Positions 16,394 to 25,309 of a DNA stretch of 64,000 bases are shown piece after piece. Numbering within the stretch: position 1 is the first letter of the stretch; the number at the start of each line of letters is the position of its first letter. The notes under the pieces were generated by a model. That model saw only the letters and a program-made list of their open reading frames with translations, was not told the origin of the DNA and searched no databases. Source of the stretch: CAVVTR01 sp963751245 (lineage in GTDB: Bacteria; Acidobacteriota; Thermoanaerobaculia; Thermoanaerobaculales; Thermoanaerobaculaceae); the NCBI GenBank assembly GCA_963751245.1, contig CAVVTR010000001.1:109189-173188 (forward strand), read 5' to 3'. The translations under genes and the position numbers were made by a program.

Positions 16394-17596
16394 TCACGCC
16401 CCCGGGGCCACGGCGCCGGCAACGGCCCCCGGCCCCACGATGGGCGCGTTCACCGAACGGATCAGGGGAGCGGCCAGGCCGGGCACTCGGGCGAGCACCG
16501 CCACTGCCGCTCGCGACAGCGCCGGCCGCCTCAGCGAGGCCGCCAGCACCCGGCACAGCCGCTGGCGCCGCCTGATTGTCGAATCCAGCGTCCGCTCCCA
16601 CTCCTCCGCCAGCCCTTCCCCCCCGGAGGCGACGGCCCGGCGGACGAGGCCGCCGACCAGCCGCCCGGCGGCCAGGGCCCAGGCCATGCCCTCTCCCGTG
16701 AAGGGCTCCTCGTAACCCGTGGCGTCGCCAACGAGGAACAGCCGGTCCGTCGCCGCCGGGACCGTCCGCCTGGTCAGGGGCGGCGTCCCGTGCCACACGG
16801 CCCCGGCCAGGCCCTCCGGCACCGCCGCGCCGGCGGCCTCGAGAATGGACCGCGCCGCCGCGCCCAGCCCTCCGGCGTCCCTCGCCAGGCGGGGGGTCAT
16901 TGCCGCGGCCACGTTGAGCCGGTCGCCCTCCACCCGGACGAGCCCCACGTATCCCCCGGGCGCCCAGGCCATGACGACGGTGCCGTCCGGCACGGTGGCG
17001 GGCGCGACGTCCAGGATGGTGCCACCGCCCACGCGGGAGCCCCGCGCGACCGTGGTTGCGAACCCCGGGGCCCCGAACCGGCCGCCCAGGCCGGTGGCCG
17101 CCACCACCACCCTGGCCTGCACCGCGAAGCGGACCCCCTCCCGGACCAGCGAGATCCGGTGGAACGGCCGGCTCAGCGCCTCGACGGCGGCGGTGACGGC
17201 GGGAAGGAACACCGCTCCCGCGGCGACCGCCCGCTGCGCCAGCGCCAGGTCGAGGACCTCCCTGGACACCGCCGCCCCCGCCGCGGGCACCGTCGCCGAT
17301 CGTCCGCCGGCCAGCAGCTGCATGGAGGAGAGACGCCGGCCCCCGAGCCGGAACGGCAGGTCGCCGAGCCCGGCGGCGGCCAGGGTGGAGAGCCCGGAGG
17401 CGTTCAGGCAACCGCCGCACACCTTGCGCCGCGGAAAGCTGGCGCGGTCGACGAGGACCACCTCCAGCCCGGCCAGCGCCAGCTCCCGGGCCGCCATGGT
17501 GCCGGCGGGGCCGGCGCCGATGACGGCGACGTCCCAGCGGCGGGCGGCCGCCTCGACGAGGTCGGCGTCCGTACCCGCGACGGCGGCCGGCGTCAC
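16394..17596 (-). CDS. FAD-dependent oxidoreductase (geranylgeranyl-reductase/hydroxylase family)
   Basis: A 400-aa group A-type flavoprotein. The FAD Rossmann motif GAGPAGTMAAREL begins at residue 27, a substrate-entry segment PRRKVCGGCLNASG is near 53-66, and the second FAD motif FLVGDATGYEEPFTGEGM is near 289-306. Proteins of this branch reduce isoprenoid double bonds or hydroxylate aromatic rings. Next to a type III PKS and a methyltransferase, a tailoring oxidation of the polyketide ring is the most economical role. Its GTG start overlaps the upstream methyltransferase stop (GTGA at 17593-17596), implying translational coupling. Confidence 0.87.
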   Translation of the reverse strand: MTPAAVAGTDADLVEAAARRWDVAVIGAGPAGTMAARELALAGLEVVLVDRASFPRRKVCGGCLNASGLSTLAAAGLGDLPFRLGGRRLSSMQLLAGGRSATVPAAGAAVSREVLDLALAQRAVAAGAVFLPAVTAAVEALSRPFHRISLVREGVRFAVQARVVVAATGLGGRFGAPGFATTVARGSRVGGGTILDVAPATVPDGTVVMAWAPGGYVGLVRVEGDRLNVAAAMTPRLARDAGGLGAAARSILEAAGAAVPEGLAGAVWHGTPPLTRRTVPAATDRLFLVGDATGYEEPFTGEGMAWALAAGRLVGGLVRRAVASGGEGLAEEWERTLDSTIRRRQRLCRVLAASLRRPALSRAAVAVLARVPGLAAPLIRSVNAPIVGPGAVAGAVAPGA

Positions 17597-18381
17597 GTCC
17601 GCCTCCAGGTGAGCACGAAGCGGAACGGCCAGCAGCGGTCGACGCGGGCGTCCGCGAGCCCGGCGTCGGCGGCGATCCGCCGCACCTCGGCGACGGTGAA
17701 CGCGGCACGGACCGAGCGGGGGCCGTCCACGTGCACCACGGGGGAGCGCGTGAGCACCCGGGTGGCCAGGGAGGCCAGCAGCAGCCCCCCGGCCCCGCGC
17801 ACGAGGTCGTTGACCACCACGAGCCGCGATGCGGTCCGGCTCATCTCCCGGAGGAACGCCACCGCGGCGGCGGTCCCGAGGTGGTGCAGGAACAGCGAGC
17901 TGGCGACCACGTCGTACCCCTCCGGGAGCGGGTCACGCCCGACGTCCAGCTCGAAGAACGCCACCTCGACACCGGCCCGCTCGGCACGCCGGCGCGCATA
18001 CGCCACCGAGAAGGGGCTGCGGTCGCACCCGCTCAGCTCCACGTCGTGGCCGTGCCTCCGTGCCCACGCCGCCAGGGCGACGGGCACGTCGCCCCCGCCG
18101 CAGGCCACGTCGAGAACCCGCAGAGGCCGTCGACCGGGGACGGTGAGGACGTCGGCGATGACCTCCTCCAGGGTCCGGGCGACGGCGCTGATGCGGTTGA
18201 TCCTGGCGAGGCCGCGCAACGCGCCGCCGTGAAGGGCGTCGTCGAGACCCGGATCGTCCATCAGCTCGCTCTCGGGGTCCCTGGCGGCGAGATGGCTCAG
18301 CGGCGTCGTCCTCCCGCACGCATCAACGGTGCCCCGCCGCGGCGTCTTCCGCCACCTCCGCGCCCCGCTGCTACTCGCCAC
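17593..18381 (-). CDS. class I SAM-dependent methyltransferase (PKS-associated)
   Basis: Up to 262 aa. The SAM-binding motif I is RVLDVACGGGDVP (88-100), followed by LSGCDRSPFSVAYAR and FLHHLGTAAAVAFL. The conserved family N-terminus reads ESELMDDPGLDDALHGGALRGL (abridged to ELMDD near 39-43), so translation must begin before that. ATG at 18381 is used, overlapping the pncB stop by 11 bp, but the first 30 residues are low-complexity and a nearer start is possible. Such methyltransferases sit beside type III PKS genes in many bacteria and probably methylate the polyketide hydroxyl or ring. It is coupled to the downstream flavoprotein by a 4-bp overlap. Confidence 0.82.
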   Translation of the reverse strand: MASSSGARRWRKTPRRGTVDACGRTTPLSHLAARDPESELMDDPGLDDALHGGALRGLARINRISAVARTLEEVIADVLTVPGRRPLRVLDVACGGGDVPVALAAWARRHGHDVELSGCDRSPFSVAYARRRAERAGVEVAFFELDVGRDPLPEGYDVVASSLFLHHLGTAAAVAFLREMSRTASRLVVVNDLVRGAGGLLLASLATRVLTRSPVVHVDGPRSVRAAFTVAEVRRIAADAGLADARVDRCWPFRFVLTWRRT

Positions 18382-19921
18382 GGCGGACGCGCTCCACCGT
18401 CTGCTGCTTGAGCGCCCACAGCGCCTCGGTCAGCGACACGTGGTAGACGTGCGGGTTGACCAGCCGCTTGACGCCCGAGTCCAGGCGTTCCACGTCTCTG
18501 GCCCGCACCTCGCGGATCTCGTCCAGCCCCGGCGGGGAGTACAGCAGCCGTCCCCGGTCCATGACCGGCGCCAGCAGCGCCTCGAACTCGGAGACGTCGG
18601 CCCGGCGCAGGGTCCGCGAGACGCCCTTCCGCGTGGGGTGATGGAGCACGAGGTCCTCGCGGTCCGGCAGCTCCTCGCCGTCGAGGCTGAGCACGTCGGC
18701 GGTCGCCTTGCCGCGGCGGTCGTACACGCGCCACACCTCCTTGTACCCGGGGTTCAGCGTCTTGGCCGTGCTCTCCGTCAGCTTGATGGCCGGCCGCCAC
18801 GCCGCGCCGTCGGCGATGCCCACGAGCTTGTAGACGCCGTCGAGGGCGGCGTCCCCCTTCGAGGTGATGAGGCGCGTGCCGACGCCGTACACCAGGCGCC
18901 GGATGAGCCGGCCCGCGTCGACTCCGGAGCGCGGCGCCTCCTCCTGGATCTGCGTGATGATCTGCCAGATGACCAGCTCGTCGAGCTGGTTCGAGAGCAC
19001 GATGGGAACGTCTTCGAAGCCCGCCTCGTCGAGCATCCGGGCGGCCTGGATGCTCAGGTAGGCGAGGTCGCCGGAGTCGAGCCGGATACCCAGAGGGCGG
19101 TGACCCTTCCGGCGCAGCTCCTCGAACACCCGGATCGCGTTGGGCACGCCCGAGGCCAGCGTGTCGATGGTGTCGACGAGCAGCAGGCAGTCGTCCGGGA
19201 ACACGTCGGCATAGGCCCGGAACGCCGCCAGTTCGCCCTCGCCGAGGGCGACGTACGCCTGCACCATGCTGTGGCCGTGGGTCCCCTTGGGCTCGGTGCC
19301 GAGGGCGAAGGCGAGACCCGTGTTGGAGGTGAAGTCCGCGCCCCCGATCAGGGCCGCCCGGCTGCCTGCGTTGGCGCCGCGCTCGTGGGCCCGGCGCATG
19401 CCGAACTCCAGGATCGTCCCTCCGTGGGCGGCCTCCTTCACCCGCGCCGCCTTCGTGGCGATGAGGGTCTGGTAGTTGAGGTGGTTGAGCAGCGCCGTCT
19501 CGAGGAGCTGCGCCATCGCCAGCGGCCCCTTCACCACCACCAGGGGCACGCCGGGGTGGACCACCCGCCCCTCGGGGATGGCGCGCATGGAGAGGGAAGC
19601 GAAGCTCCCGTCCCGGCCCAGCCAGGCCAGGAAGTCGTCGTGGAAGAGCCGCCCGCCGCCCTGTCCCCGGCGCGCGGCCAGGAACGCGATGGCGGCGGCG
19701 TCGAACCGGGCCTCGGCCATCCAGTCGAGGAGCCACTCCAGCCCCGCGTTGATGCAGTACCCGGCCTTGTGGTCGCCGTAGTCGGGGTAGCTGCGGAAGA
19801 AGTAGTCGAACTGCGCCTCGCGCTCGTGCAGCCCCGTGGCGAAGTAGAGCTGCGCCATGGTGAGCTGGTACATGTCGGTGAACAGCGCGCCCTCGGCGAC
19901 GCGCCTGACTTCTTCTCTCAC
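18371..19921 (-). CDS. pncB: nicotinate phosphoribosyltransferase
   Basis: A 516-aa NAPRTase, which makes nicotinate mononucleotide from nicotinate and PRPP in NAD salvage. Characteristic segments are FTDMYQLTMAQLYFATG (about 16-32), EFGMRRAHE, GTHGHSMVQAY (about 217-227), GIRLDSGDLAYLS (about 280-292) and the C-terminal VSLTEALWALKQQT. The GTG start at 19921 is chosen because GAGGGGGAAAC lies just upstream and it gives the usual length; the frame is open much further upstream by chance. It is the first gene of the operon leading into the methyltransferase and PKS genes; the functional link is not obvious. Confidence 0.93.
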   Translation of the reverse strand: MREEVRRVAEGALFTDMYQLTMAQLYFATGLHEREAQFDYFFRSYPDYGDHKAGYCINAGLEWLLDWMAEARFDAAAIAFLAARRGQGGGRLFHDDFLAWLGRDGSFASLSMRAIPEGRVVHPGVPLVVVKGPLAMAQLLETALLNHLNYQTLIATKAARVKEAAHGGTILEFGMRRAHERGANAGSRAALIGGADFTSNTGLAFALGTEPKGTHGHSMVQAYVALGEGELAAFRAYADVFPDDCLLLVDTIDTLASGVPNAIRVFEELRRKGHRPLGIRLDSGDLAYLSIQAARMLDEAGFEDVPIVLSNQLDELVIWQIITQIQEEAPRSGVDAGRLIRRLVYGVGTRLITSKGDAALDGVYKLVGIADGAAWRPAIKLTESTAKTLNPGYKEVWRVYDRRGKATADVLSLDGEELPDREDLVLHHPTRKGVSRTLRRADVSEFEALLAPVMDRGRLLYSPPGLDEIREVRARDVERLDSGVKRLVNPHVYHVSLTEALWALKQQTVERVRRGE

Positions 19922-20081
19922 CGTTTCCCCCTCGCCGGCGGCCCCGGGCCGCCGGAGCGCGGGTGCGGCAGGCTCCCGGCTGCGTCGGTCAACCGTACCA
20001 CGGCGGAGGATACTTCCCTCGCGGCGGCGCGGCGGGATGATCCCGCGCCGGGACCGCGTTTGCCTCGCCGAGGAGAAGCCC

Positions 20082-20918
20082 GTGCGCGTCCCGCTGTCGG
20101 TCCTGGCCTCGGAGCTCGTCGGCACCGCGGTGCTGGTCGGCGTCGGCGTGTCCATCGTCATCCTCGACTTCGGCACGGGCAGCCCGGTCCCCCGCCTCCT
20201 CCCCGACCCGGCGGTGCGCCGCCTGGTGACGGGGTTCCTGTTCGGCAGCACCGGCGCGCTCATCGCGCTGTCGCCGGTGGGACGGATCAGCGGCGCCCAC
20301 ATCAACCCGGTGGTCACGCTGGCGTTCTGGATGCGGGGCAACCTGGGCGGCGGGCACGCCCTCGCCACCATGGCCGCGCAGCTCGCCGGCGCGTGCCTCG
20401 GCGCGGTGCCCCTCCTCCTGTGGGGGCGGGTCGGGGCCTCCGTCTTCTTCGGGGCCACGGTCCCGGGTGGGGGGTTCGGCGCCCCCGCGGCGGCGGCCGG
20501 AGAGACGGTGACGACCTTCGCCCTGGTGGCGGGTCTGTTCCTCTTCCTGGGGCACGACAGGCTGCGTCCGTACACCCCGCTGCTGTTCCCTTTCCTCTAC
20601 GCCGCCATGGTGGCGGTGGAGGCCCCGCTGTCGGGCACGAGCACGAACCCGGCGCGCACCCTGGGCCCCGCCCTGGTCTCCGGCGTGTGGCGGGGGTGGT
20701 GGGTGTACTGGGTGGGCCCCGTGCTCGGCGCCGTGCTCGGCACCCTGGCGTTCCGCACCCCCTGGCTGCGGGTCCTCGAGCTCGAGGTCGCCAAGATCTA
20801 CCACTTCGACCGCGACCCCCACGGGCTGTTCCACCGGCGGCGGACGGCGCCCCCGGGGCGGGGGCTCAGGCCGGGGACGCGTACAGGTCGTCGCGGGTCA
20901 TCGGCACCTCGGCGCTGA
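20082..20918 (+). CDS. aquaporin / MIP-family channel
   Basis: A 278-aa channel with six helices and two half-helix motifs. The first is SGAHINPVVT (NPV instead of NPA) near 86-95 and the second GTSTNPARTLGPA near 195-207, whose Arg forms the selectivity filter. MIP proteins conduct water, glycerol or small neutral solutes. The NPV variant does not by itself tell the solute. GTG at 20082 is preceded by GAGGAG (20070-20075); an upstream ATG at 20038 would add a charged tail. The last 53 bp overlap convergently with the cyclopropane-synthase-like gene. Confidence 0.9.
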   Translation: MRVPLSVLASELVGTAVLVGVGVSIVILDFGTGSPVPRLLPDPAVRRLVTGFLFGSTGALIALSPVGRISGAHINPVVTLAFWMRGNLGGGHALATMAAQLAGACLGAVPLLLWGRVGASVFFGATVPGGGFGAPAAAAGETVTTFALVAGLFLFLGHDRLRPYTPLLFPFLYAAMVAVEAPLSGTSTNPARTLGPALVSGVWRGWWVYWVGPVLGAVLGTLAFRTPWLRVLELEVAKIYHFDRDPHGLFHRRRTAPPGRGLRPGTRTGRRGSSAPRR

Positions 20919-22062
20919 CGCCGCGGGTGAAGACCACCTGGAAGAGCCGGGTGTCCAGGTAGCGGAAGCCGGCGGCGGAGGAGAGGAGGAACAGCCGCCA
21001 CATGCGGACGAAGCGCCGGTCCGTCATGGCCTCGATGCGCGCCGACGCCTCCTCGAACCGCTCGTGCCAGCGGTCCAGGGTGAGGGCGTAGTGCTCCCGC
21101 AGGTTCTCGACGTCCACGGTGACGAACCCCGACCAGCCCAGGTGCCGCACGATCTCGGGCAGGGCGGGCACGTACCCTCCCGGGAAGATGTGGGTCAGCG
21201 TCCACGGGTCACCCCGGGCCGGGCGGTCCTTGCCGATGGTGTGGAGGAGCCCGACGCCCCCGGGGCGCAGCTGGCGGCGGATCTGGCGGACGAAGCGGCC
21301 GAGGTAGGCGCGCCCGACGTGCTCGAACATCCCCACCGAGACCCACCGGTCGAACTCCCCCTGCACGTCCCGGTAGTCCTCCTGGACGATGGTCACCCGG
21401 CCCTCGAGGCCGGCGCGGCGGACCCGCTCCGCGGCCAGCGCCGCCTGGCTCGACGACAGGGTGCACCCGACCCCGGTGACGCCGTGGCGCTCGGCGGCGT
21501 GCAGAAGCAGTCCGCCCCACCCGCACCCCACGTCCAGCAGGCGCTGTCCCGGCCGCAGGCGGAGCTTGCGGCAGATGAGCTCGAGCTTGGCCTCCTGCGC
21601 CTCGTCCAGGGTGGCCTGCGGCGTGCGGAAGTACGCGCAGGAGTACGTCATCGTCCGGTCCAGCCAGAGGCCGTAGAACTCGTTGCCCACGTCGTAGTGG
21701 TGGGCGATGTTGCGGCGCGCGCGGCGCCTGCTGTCCCGCGTGCGCAGCCGCTGGACCGCCAGCGCGGCCCGGGCGGCGAGCGGGAGCCGCCCCCCCTCGT
21801 ACCCCGACCGCATCGCCACGGCGAAGAAGCGGTCCCAGTCGCCCCCCACCTCGATGTCACCGTCCACGTAGGCATCGCCGAAGCCGAGGAACCCCTCGGC
21901 CACGGCCCGGCGGAGCGCGTCCTCCGTGCGGAACGTAATCGAGAAGGCGGCGCCGCCCTCGCCGAAGGCGACGGAGACGCCGTCGGCGAAGGTGACTCGG
22001 AACGGCACGCCGGGGACGGCCCCCGCGGCCCGCGACAGCGCCGCCAGCAGACGGTCGCGCAT
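20866..22062 (-). CDS. cyclopropane-fatty-acyl-phospholipid synthase family methyltransferase
   Basis: A 398-aa SAM enzyme. The N-terminal lipid-binding domain (about 1-110) includes GFLGFGDAYVDGDIE; the catalytic domain begins at NIAHHYDVGNEFYGLWLD and carries the SAM motif LLDVGCGWGGLLLHAAE near 170-186. The bicarbonate-site segment GFVTVDVENLREHYALTL and the ending FLLSSAAGFRYLDTRLFQVVF are CFA-like. It adds a methylene across cis double bonds of membrane phospholipids. ATG at 22062 is decided by AGGAGGTGACC directly upstream; a second ATG 21 nt earlier would place the Shine-Dalgarno inside the gene. Confidence 0.9.
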   Translation of the reverse strand: MRDRLLAALSRAAGAVPGVPFRVTFADGVSVAFGEGGAAFSITFRTEDALRRAVAEGFLGFGDAYVDGDIEVGGDWDRFFAVAMRSGYEGGRLPLAARAALAVQRLRTRDSRRRARRNIAHHYDVGNEFYGLWLDRTMTYSCAYFRTPQATLDEAQEAKLELICRKLRLRPGQRLLDVGCGWGGLLLHAAERHGVTGVGCTLSSSQAALAAERVRRAGLEGRVTIVQEDYRDVQGEFDRWVSVGMFEHVGRAYLGRFVRQIRRQLRPGGVGLLHTIGKDRPARGDPWTLTHIFPGGYVPALPEIVRHLGWSGFVTVDVENLREHYALTLDRWHERFEEASARIEAMTDRRFVRMWRLFLLSSAAGFRYLDTRLFQVVFTRGVSAEVPMTRDDLYASPA

Positions 22063-22146
22063 GGTCACCTCCTGGTTCTTCAACTGACAACGCCGGCGCC
22101 GCCCGCGGCATTCACGCCGCCCGGGCGCCCGCTCCGCGCCGCCGGC

Positions 22147-23652
22147 TCAGGAGGGCGTGGTGGCGGGCTCCGCCCCGCTCCTCGGCCGTCCCGACAGGCC
22201 GACCAGCTGGCGGAGCCACTCGCCGAGCTGTGTGAAGATGAGGAACCGCTCGTGGACGTGGCGCTGGGCGTTGCGCCCCCAGGCGTCCCGGGCCGCCGGG
22301 TCGGCCAGCATGCCGTCCAGGAGCTCGGCGATCTCCGCCGCGTCGCCGGGGGTGCGGGCGAGCCGGCCGTCGACGCCGTCGCGGACCTGCTGGCGCAGCC
22401 CGCAGGCCACCGTCCCCAGCACCGGAAGCCGCTTCCACATGGCCTCGGTGGCGGTGAGACCGAACCCCTCCCTCAGCGAATTCTGCGCCACGACCGTGGA
22501 GCAGCGCTGGAGGGCGTTGACCATCAGAGCGTTCTCCTTGAGGGACTCCATGGGCAGCGTGAACAGGGCGACGTCCCGCTGCTCCGCGGGCGCCAGGCCG
22601 CGGTAGACGGAGACCAGCTCGTCGAGCACCTCGCGCCCCTCGGGGTCGTCCTGGATCGCCGCCGGGTCGGGGCCGGCGAGGACCAGCCGCAGGATCTCGA
22701 GGCGCCGGTCGCGCAGGGTGCCGCCGTTGCCCCGGGCCTGCGCCCGGCGCTTGAGCTGCAGGAAGCCTTCGAGCAGGGGCCGCCACCCCTTCAGACGGTC
22801 CCACCGGGAGATCTGCGTGACCGTCGGCCGGAAGAGGAGGCCGGCCTCGCCGTCGCCGTCGAGGGGGAGGAACCGCCCGTCCGGCTGCAGCCGCATCGCC
22901 ACCCGCGACCAGGTCGGGGTGAGGACGGGCTCCCGGCTCTCCATCAGGCCGGCGTTGCACAGCACGCCGACCAGCTTGTGCGGGGAGAGCTCGCGGTTCT
23001 TGTGGCTCAGGGGATCGAGGGCGGGGTAGATGACGGAGGCGCTGCCGGCGAGGAACGACGGGATGTACTCCGGCGCCGAGAACACGGCGTGGTCGAAGAC
23101 CTCGGCGTAGGGCCGCAGGAGGTTCCACGCCGCCGAGGTGGCCGGCGTCGTCTCGTCCAGCCCGATGTGGCAGCGCCACAGCGCCCGGACGCCGGTGCGT
23201 CGCTTGAGCACCGCGCCGGCTCCCAGGGGCTGGGGGTCGTGGACGACCAGCAGGTCCCCTCCGCCGACCCGCGTGGCCAGCTCGTCGGCGAGCTCGCGGC
23301 TCACCGCGTCGTAGAGGGCGCGGTCGGCGGCGCTGAACACGCCGCTTCCGACCCCGTGGACCATGTTGTGGATCCGCTTGGTGAGCCCGAAGAACTCCTC
23401 GCGCCCCGTGGAGATGACGAGCCACTCGGCGCGGATGCCCAGCTCCCGGAGCAGCGCGACGATCTTGGGCAGCATCTCCGCCACGCCGCCGCCCTGCGCC
23501 GTGGAGTTCACCATCCACACGGTGCGCCCGCCGAGATGCGGGAGGGCGACGCCGGCCTCGGCACGGAGGTCGTGCACGGCGGCGGCGAGGTGGGCGATGC
23601 TGGCGTAGTCGTCCAGGCCGATGTGGTCCTCGATGTCGACGGTCTCGATCAT
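22147..23652 (-). CDS. treT: TreT-like trehalose synthase / GT4 glycosyltransferase
   Basis: A 501-aa GT-B retaining glycosyltransferase. N-terminal signatures are VWMVNSTAQGGGVAEML (about 45-61), the nucleotide-sugar motifs are VTQISRWDRLKGW and NSLREGFGLTATEAMWKRLPV (the E-x7-E pair), close to trehalose glycosyltransferring synthases that join NDP-glucose and glucose. The N-terminal IGLDDYASIA is also TreT-like. Trehalose would serve as compatible solute or reserve. ATG at 23652 follows GGGGGGAGA. A glycogen-synthase-type GT4 is encoded at 49-50 kb, so this genome handles more than one alpha-glucan. Activity is inferred from family resemblance. Confidence 0.8.
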   Translation of the reverse strand: MIETVDIEDHIGLDDYASIAHLAAAVHDLRAEAGVALPHLGGRTVWMVNSTAQGGGVAEMLPKIVALLRELGIRAEWLVISTGREEFFGLTKRIHNMVHGVGSGVFSAADRALYDAVSRELADELATRVGGGDLLVVHDPQPLGAGAVLKRRTGVRALWRCHIGLDETTPATSAAWNLLRPYAEVFDHAVFSAPEYIPSFLAGSASVIYPALDPLSHKNRELSPHKLVGVLCNAGLMESREPVLTPTWSRVAMRLQPDGRFLPLDGDGEAGLLFRPTVTQISRWDRLKGWRPLLEGFLQLKRRAQARGNGGTLRDRRLEILRLVLAGPDPAAIQDDPEGREVLDELVSVYRGLAPAEQRDVALFTLPMESLKENALMVNALQRCSTVVAQNSLREGFGLTATEAMWKRLPVLGTVACGLRQQVRDGVDGRLARTPGDAAEIAELLDGMLADPAARDAWGRNAQRHVHERFLIFTQLGEWLRQLVGLSGRPRSGAEPATTPS

Positions 23653-23756
23653 TCTCCCCCCGGAGAGCACGGCCCGCCCGTGCACGCGGCGTGGCCTGGC
23701 CCTTTCGGGTCAGGGTACACCCCCCCGTCAAGGCGACCCGGAACGCACGGCTGGGC

Positions 23757-23762
23757 TAGCCT
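23757..23762 (+). promoter_or_regulatory. candidate -10 of ackA
   Basis: TAGCCT in GGGCTAGCCTG, 83 nt before the acetate kinase ATG; the same GCTAGCCTTG/GCTAGCCTG string recurs upstream of the amidase gene. Confidence 0.3.
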
Positions 23763-23845
23763 GTTGCGGAGACAGACGGACGCGGCGCACCCGAAGGTGG
23801 AGGGAAACCGCGGACCAGGCCCGCATCCGGGCGCCGGGAGGCTCG

Positions 23846-25093
23846 ATGAACGTGCTCGTGCTCAACTGCGGCTCCTCCACAGTGAAGTTCCAGGTCATCC
23901 AGACCGACGAGGAGAGGATGGCCGCGGACGACGACCGGCGCCTCGCCAGCGGCGTGGTGGAACGGATCGGCAGCCAGGCCCTGATCACGTTCCAGGCGGA
24001 GGGGAAGCCCAAGGAGAAGCACGCCGAGCCCATCCGCGACCACCGCGCCGCCATCGACCGCATCCTCCGCTGGATCGTGTCCTCCTCCTCGCAGATCGAG
24101 GGCATCGCTTCCCTGGCCGACATCCACGCCGTCGGCCACCGGGTGGTGCACGGCGGCGAGCGCTTCCAGAAGTCGGTCCGCATCGACACCGAGGTCCTCG
24201 AGGGTATCGAGGACTGCATCGATCTCGCGCCGCTGCACAACCCAGCCAACCTGAAGGGAATCCGGGCGGCGGGGACCCTCCTCGGCGACGGCGTGCCGCA
24301 GGTCGCCGTCTTCGACACCTCGTTCCACTCCACGATGCCGGCGAGCTCGTACCTCTATGGCATCCCCTACCAGCTCTACCGGCGCCACAAGATCCGGCGC
24401 TACGGGTTCCACGGCACCTCCCACCGCTACATCGCCTACCGCTACCGCAAGCTCCACGGCCTGCAGACCGAGCAGGTCCACATCATCACGCTGCACCTGG
24501 GCAACGGCTGCTCGGCCTGCGCCATCAAGGGGGGGCGCTCCTTCGACACCTCCATGGGGTTCACTCCCCTCGAGGGCCTGGTGATGGGCACGAGGTCGGG
24601 GGACATCGACCCCTCCCTGATCGAGTTCCTCACTCTCAAGGAGGGGCTGACGGTGTCCGAGGTGGACACCATGCTCAACAAGCAGTCGGGGCTGCTGGGC
24701 CTGTCGGGGCTGACCGGCGACATGCGCGACCTCCTCGACGAGGAGGCGGAGAACGACGACCGCCGGGCCCGGCTGGCCGTCGACATCTTCTGCCAGCGGG
24801 TCAGGCACTACATCGGCGCCTACTTCGCCGAGATGGGGGGCGCCGAGGCCGTGGTCTTCACCGGCGGCATCGGCGAGAACTCGCCACCGGTCCGCGAGCG
24901 GATCTGCGCCGGGCTCGAGCCGATGGGCCTCACCCTCGACGCCGAGCGCAACCGGGCGACCACCTCGGGGGCCACGGGCGAGATCAGCACCGGCGACTCC
25001 CGGCTCCGGGCGTACGTCATCCCCACCAACGAGGAGCTCCTCATCGCCCGGGACACCTACAGGGTCCTCAAGGACATGCCGCGCCGCTGGTGA
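23846..25093 (+). CDS. ackA: acetate kinase
   Basis: A 415-aa ASKHA-fold kinase interconverting acetate + ATP and acetyl phosphate + ADP. Family motifs are MNVLVLNCGSSTVKFQ at the N-terminus, AVGHRVVHGGE (about 92-102), FDTSFHSTMP with the catalytic Asp (about 155), the ATP site LHLGNGCSACAIK and MGFTPLEGLVMGTRSGD, and FTGGIGENSP with the C-terminal catalytic Glu. No phosphotransacetylase gene adjoins. The ATG at 23846 follows GGGAGGCTCG. It supports substrate-level phosphorylation or acetate assimilation. Confidence 0.96.
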   Translation: MNVLVLNCGSSTVKFQVIQTDEERMAADDDRRLASGVVERIGSQALITFQAEGKPKEKHAEPIRDHRAAIDRILRWIVSSSSQIEGIASLADIHAVGHRVVHGGERFQKSVRIDTEVLEGIEDCIDLAPLHNPANLKGIRAAGTLLGDGVPQVAVFDTSFHSTMPASSYLYGIPYQLYRRHKIRRYGFHGTSHRYIAYRYRKLHGLQTEQVHIITLHLGNGCSACAIKGGRSFDTSMGFTPLEGLVMGTRSGDIDPSLIEFLTLKEGLTVSEVDTMLNKQSGLLGLSGLTGDMRDLLDEEAENDDRRARLAVDIFCQRVRHYIGAYFAEMGGAEAVVFTGGIGENSPPVRERICAGLEPMGLTLDAERNRATTSGATGEISTGDSRLRAYVIPTNEELLIARDTYRVLKDMPRRW

Positions 25094-25309
25094 GGCCGGG
25101 GCGGCCCGTCCGCCGCTCCCATCGGCGCCCTTGGCGGCGGAGGGGAACGACGCCGGCCCCGACTTCGGTTAAAGTTGTCTGATGACGGGGCATCTCGCGA
25201 CGCGCCCGGCTGCCTGTCGGCCGGCGTCGATGCGTTCCGTGCCCCGCCGTCCCCCCCGCGGCCGCCGGCACCACCGGGCGGCGGGAGGGGCGAGGAAAGA
25301 GGAGATCAA

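Noticed and set aside
20038..20081. Upstream ATG start for the aquaporin gene
   Set aside because: It would add a charged, non-conserved leader; GTG at 20082 has a proper Shine-Dalgarno.
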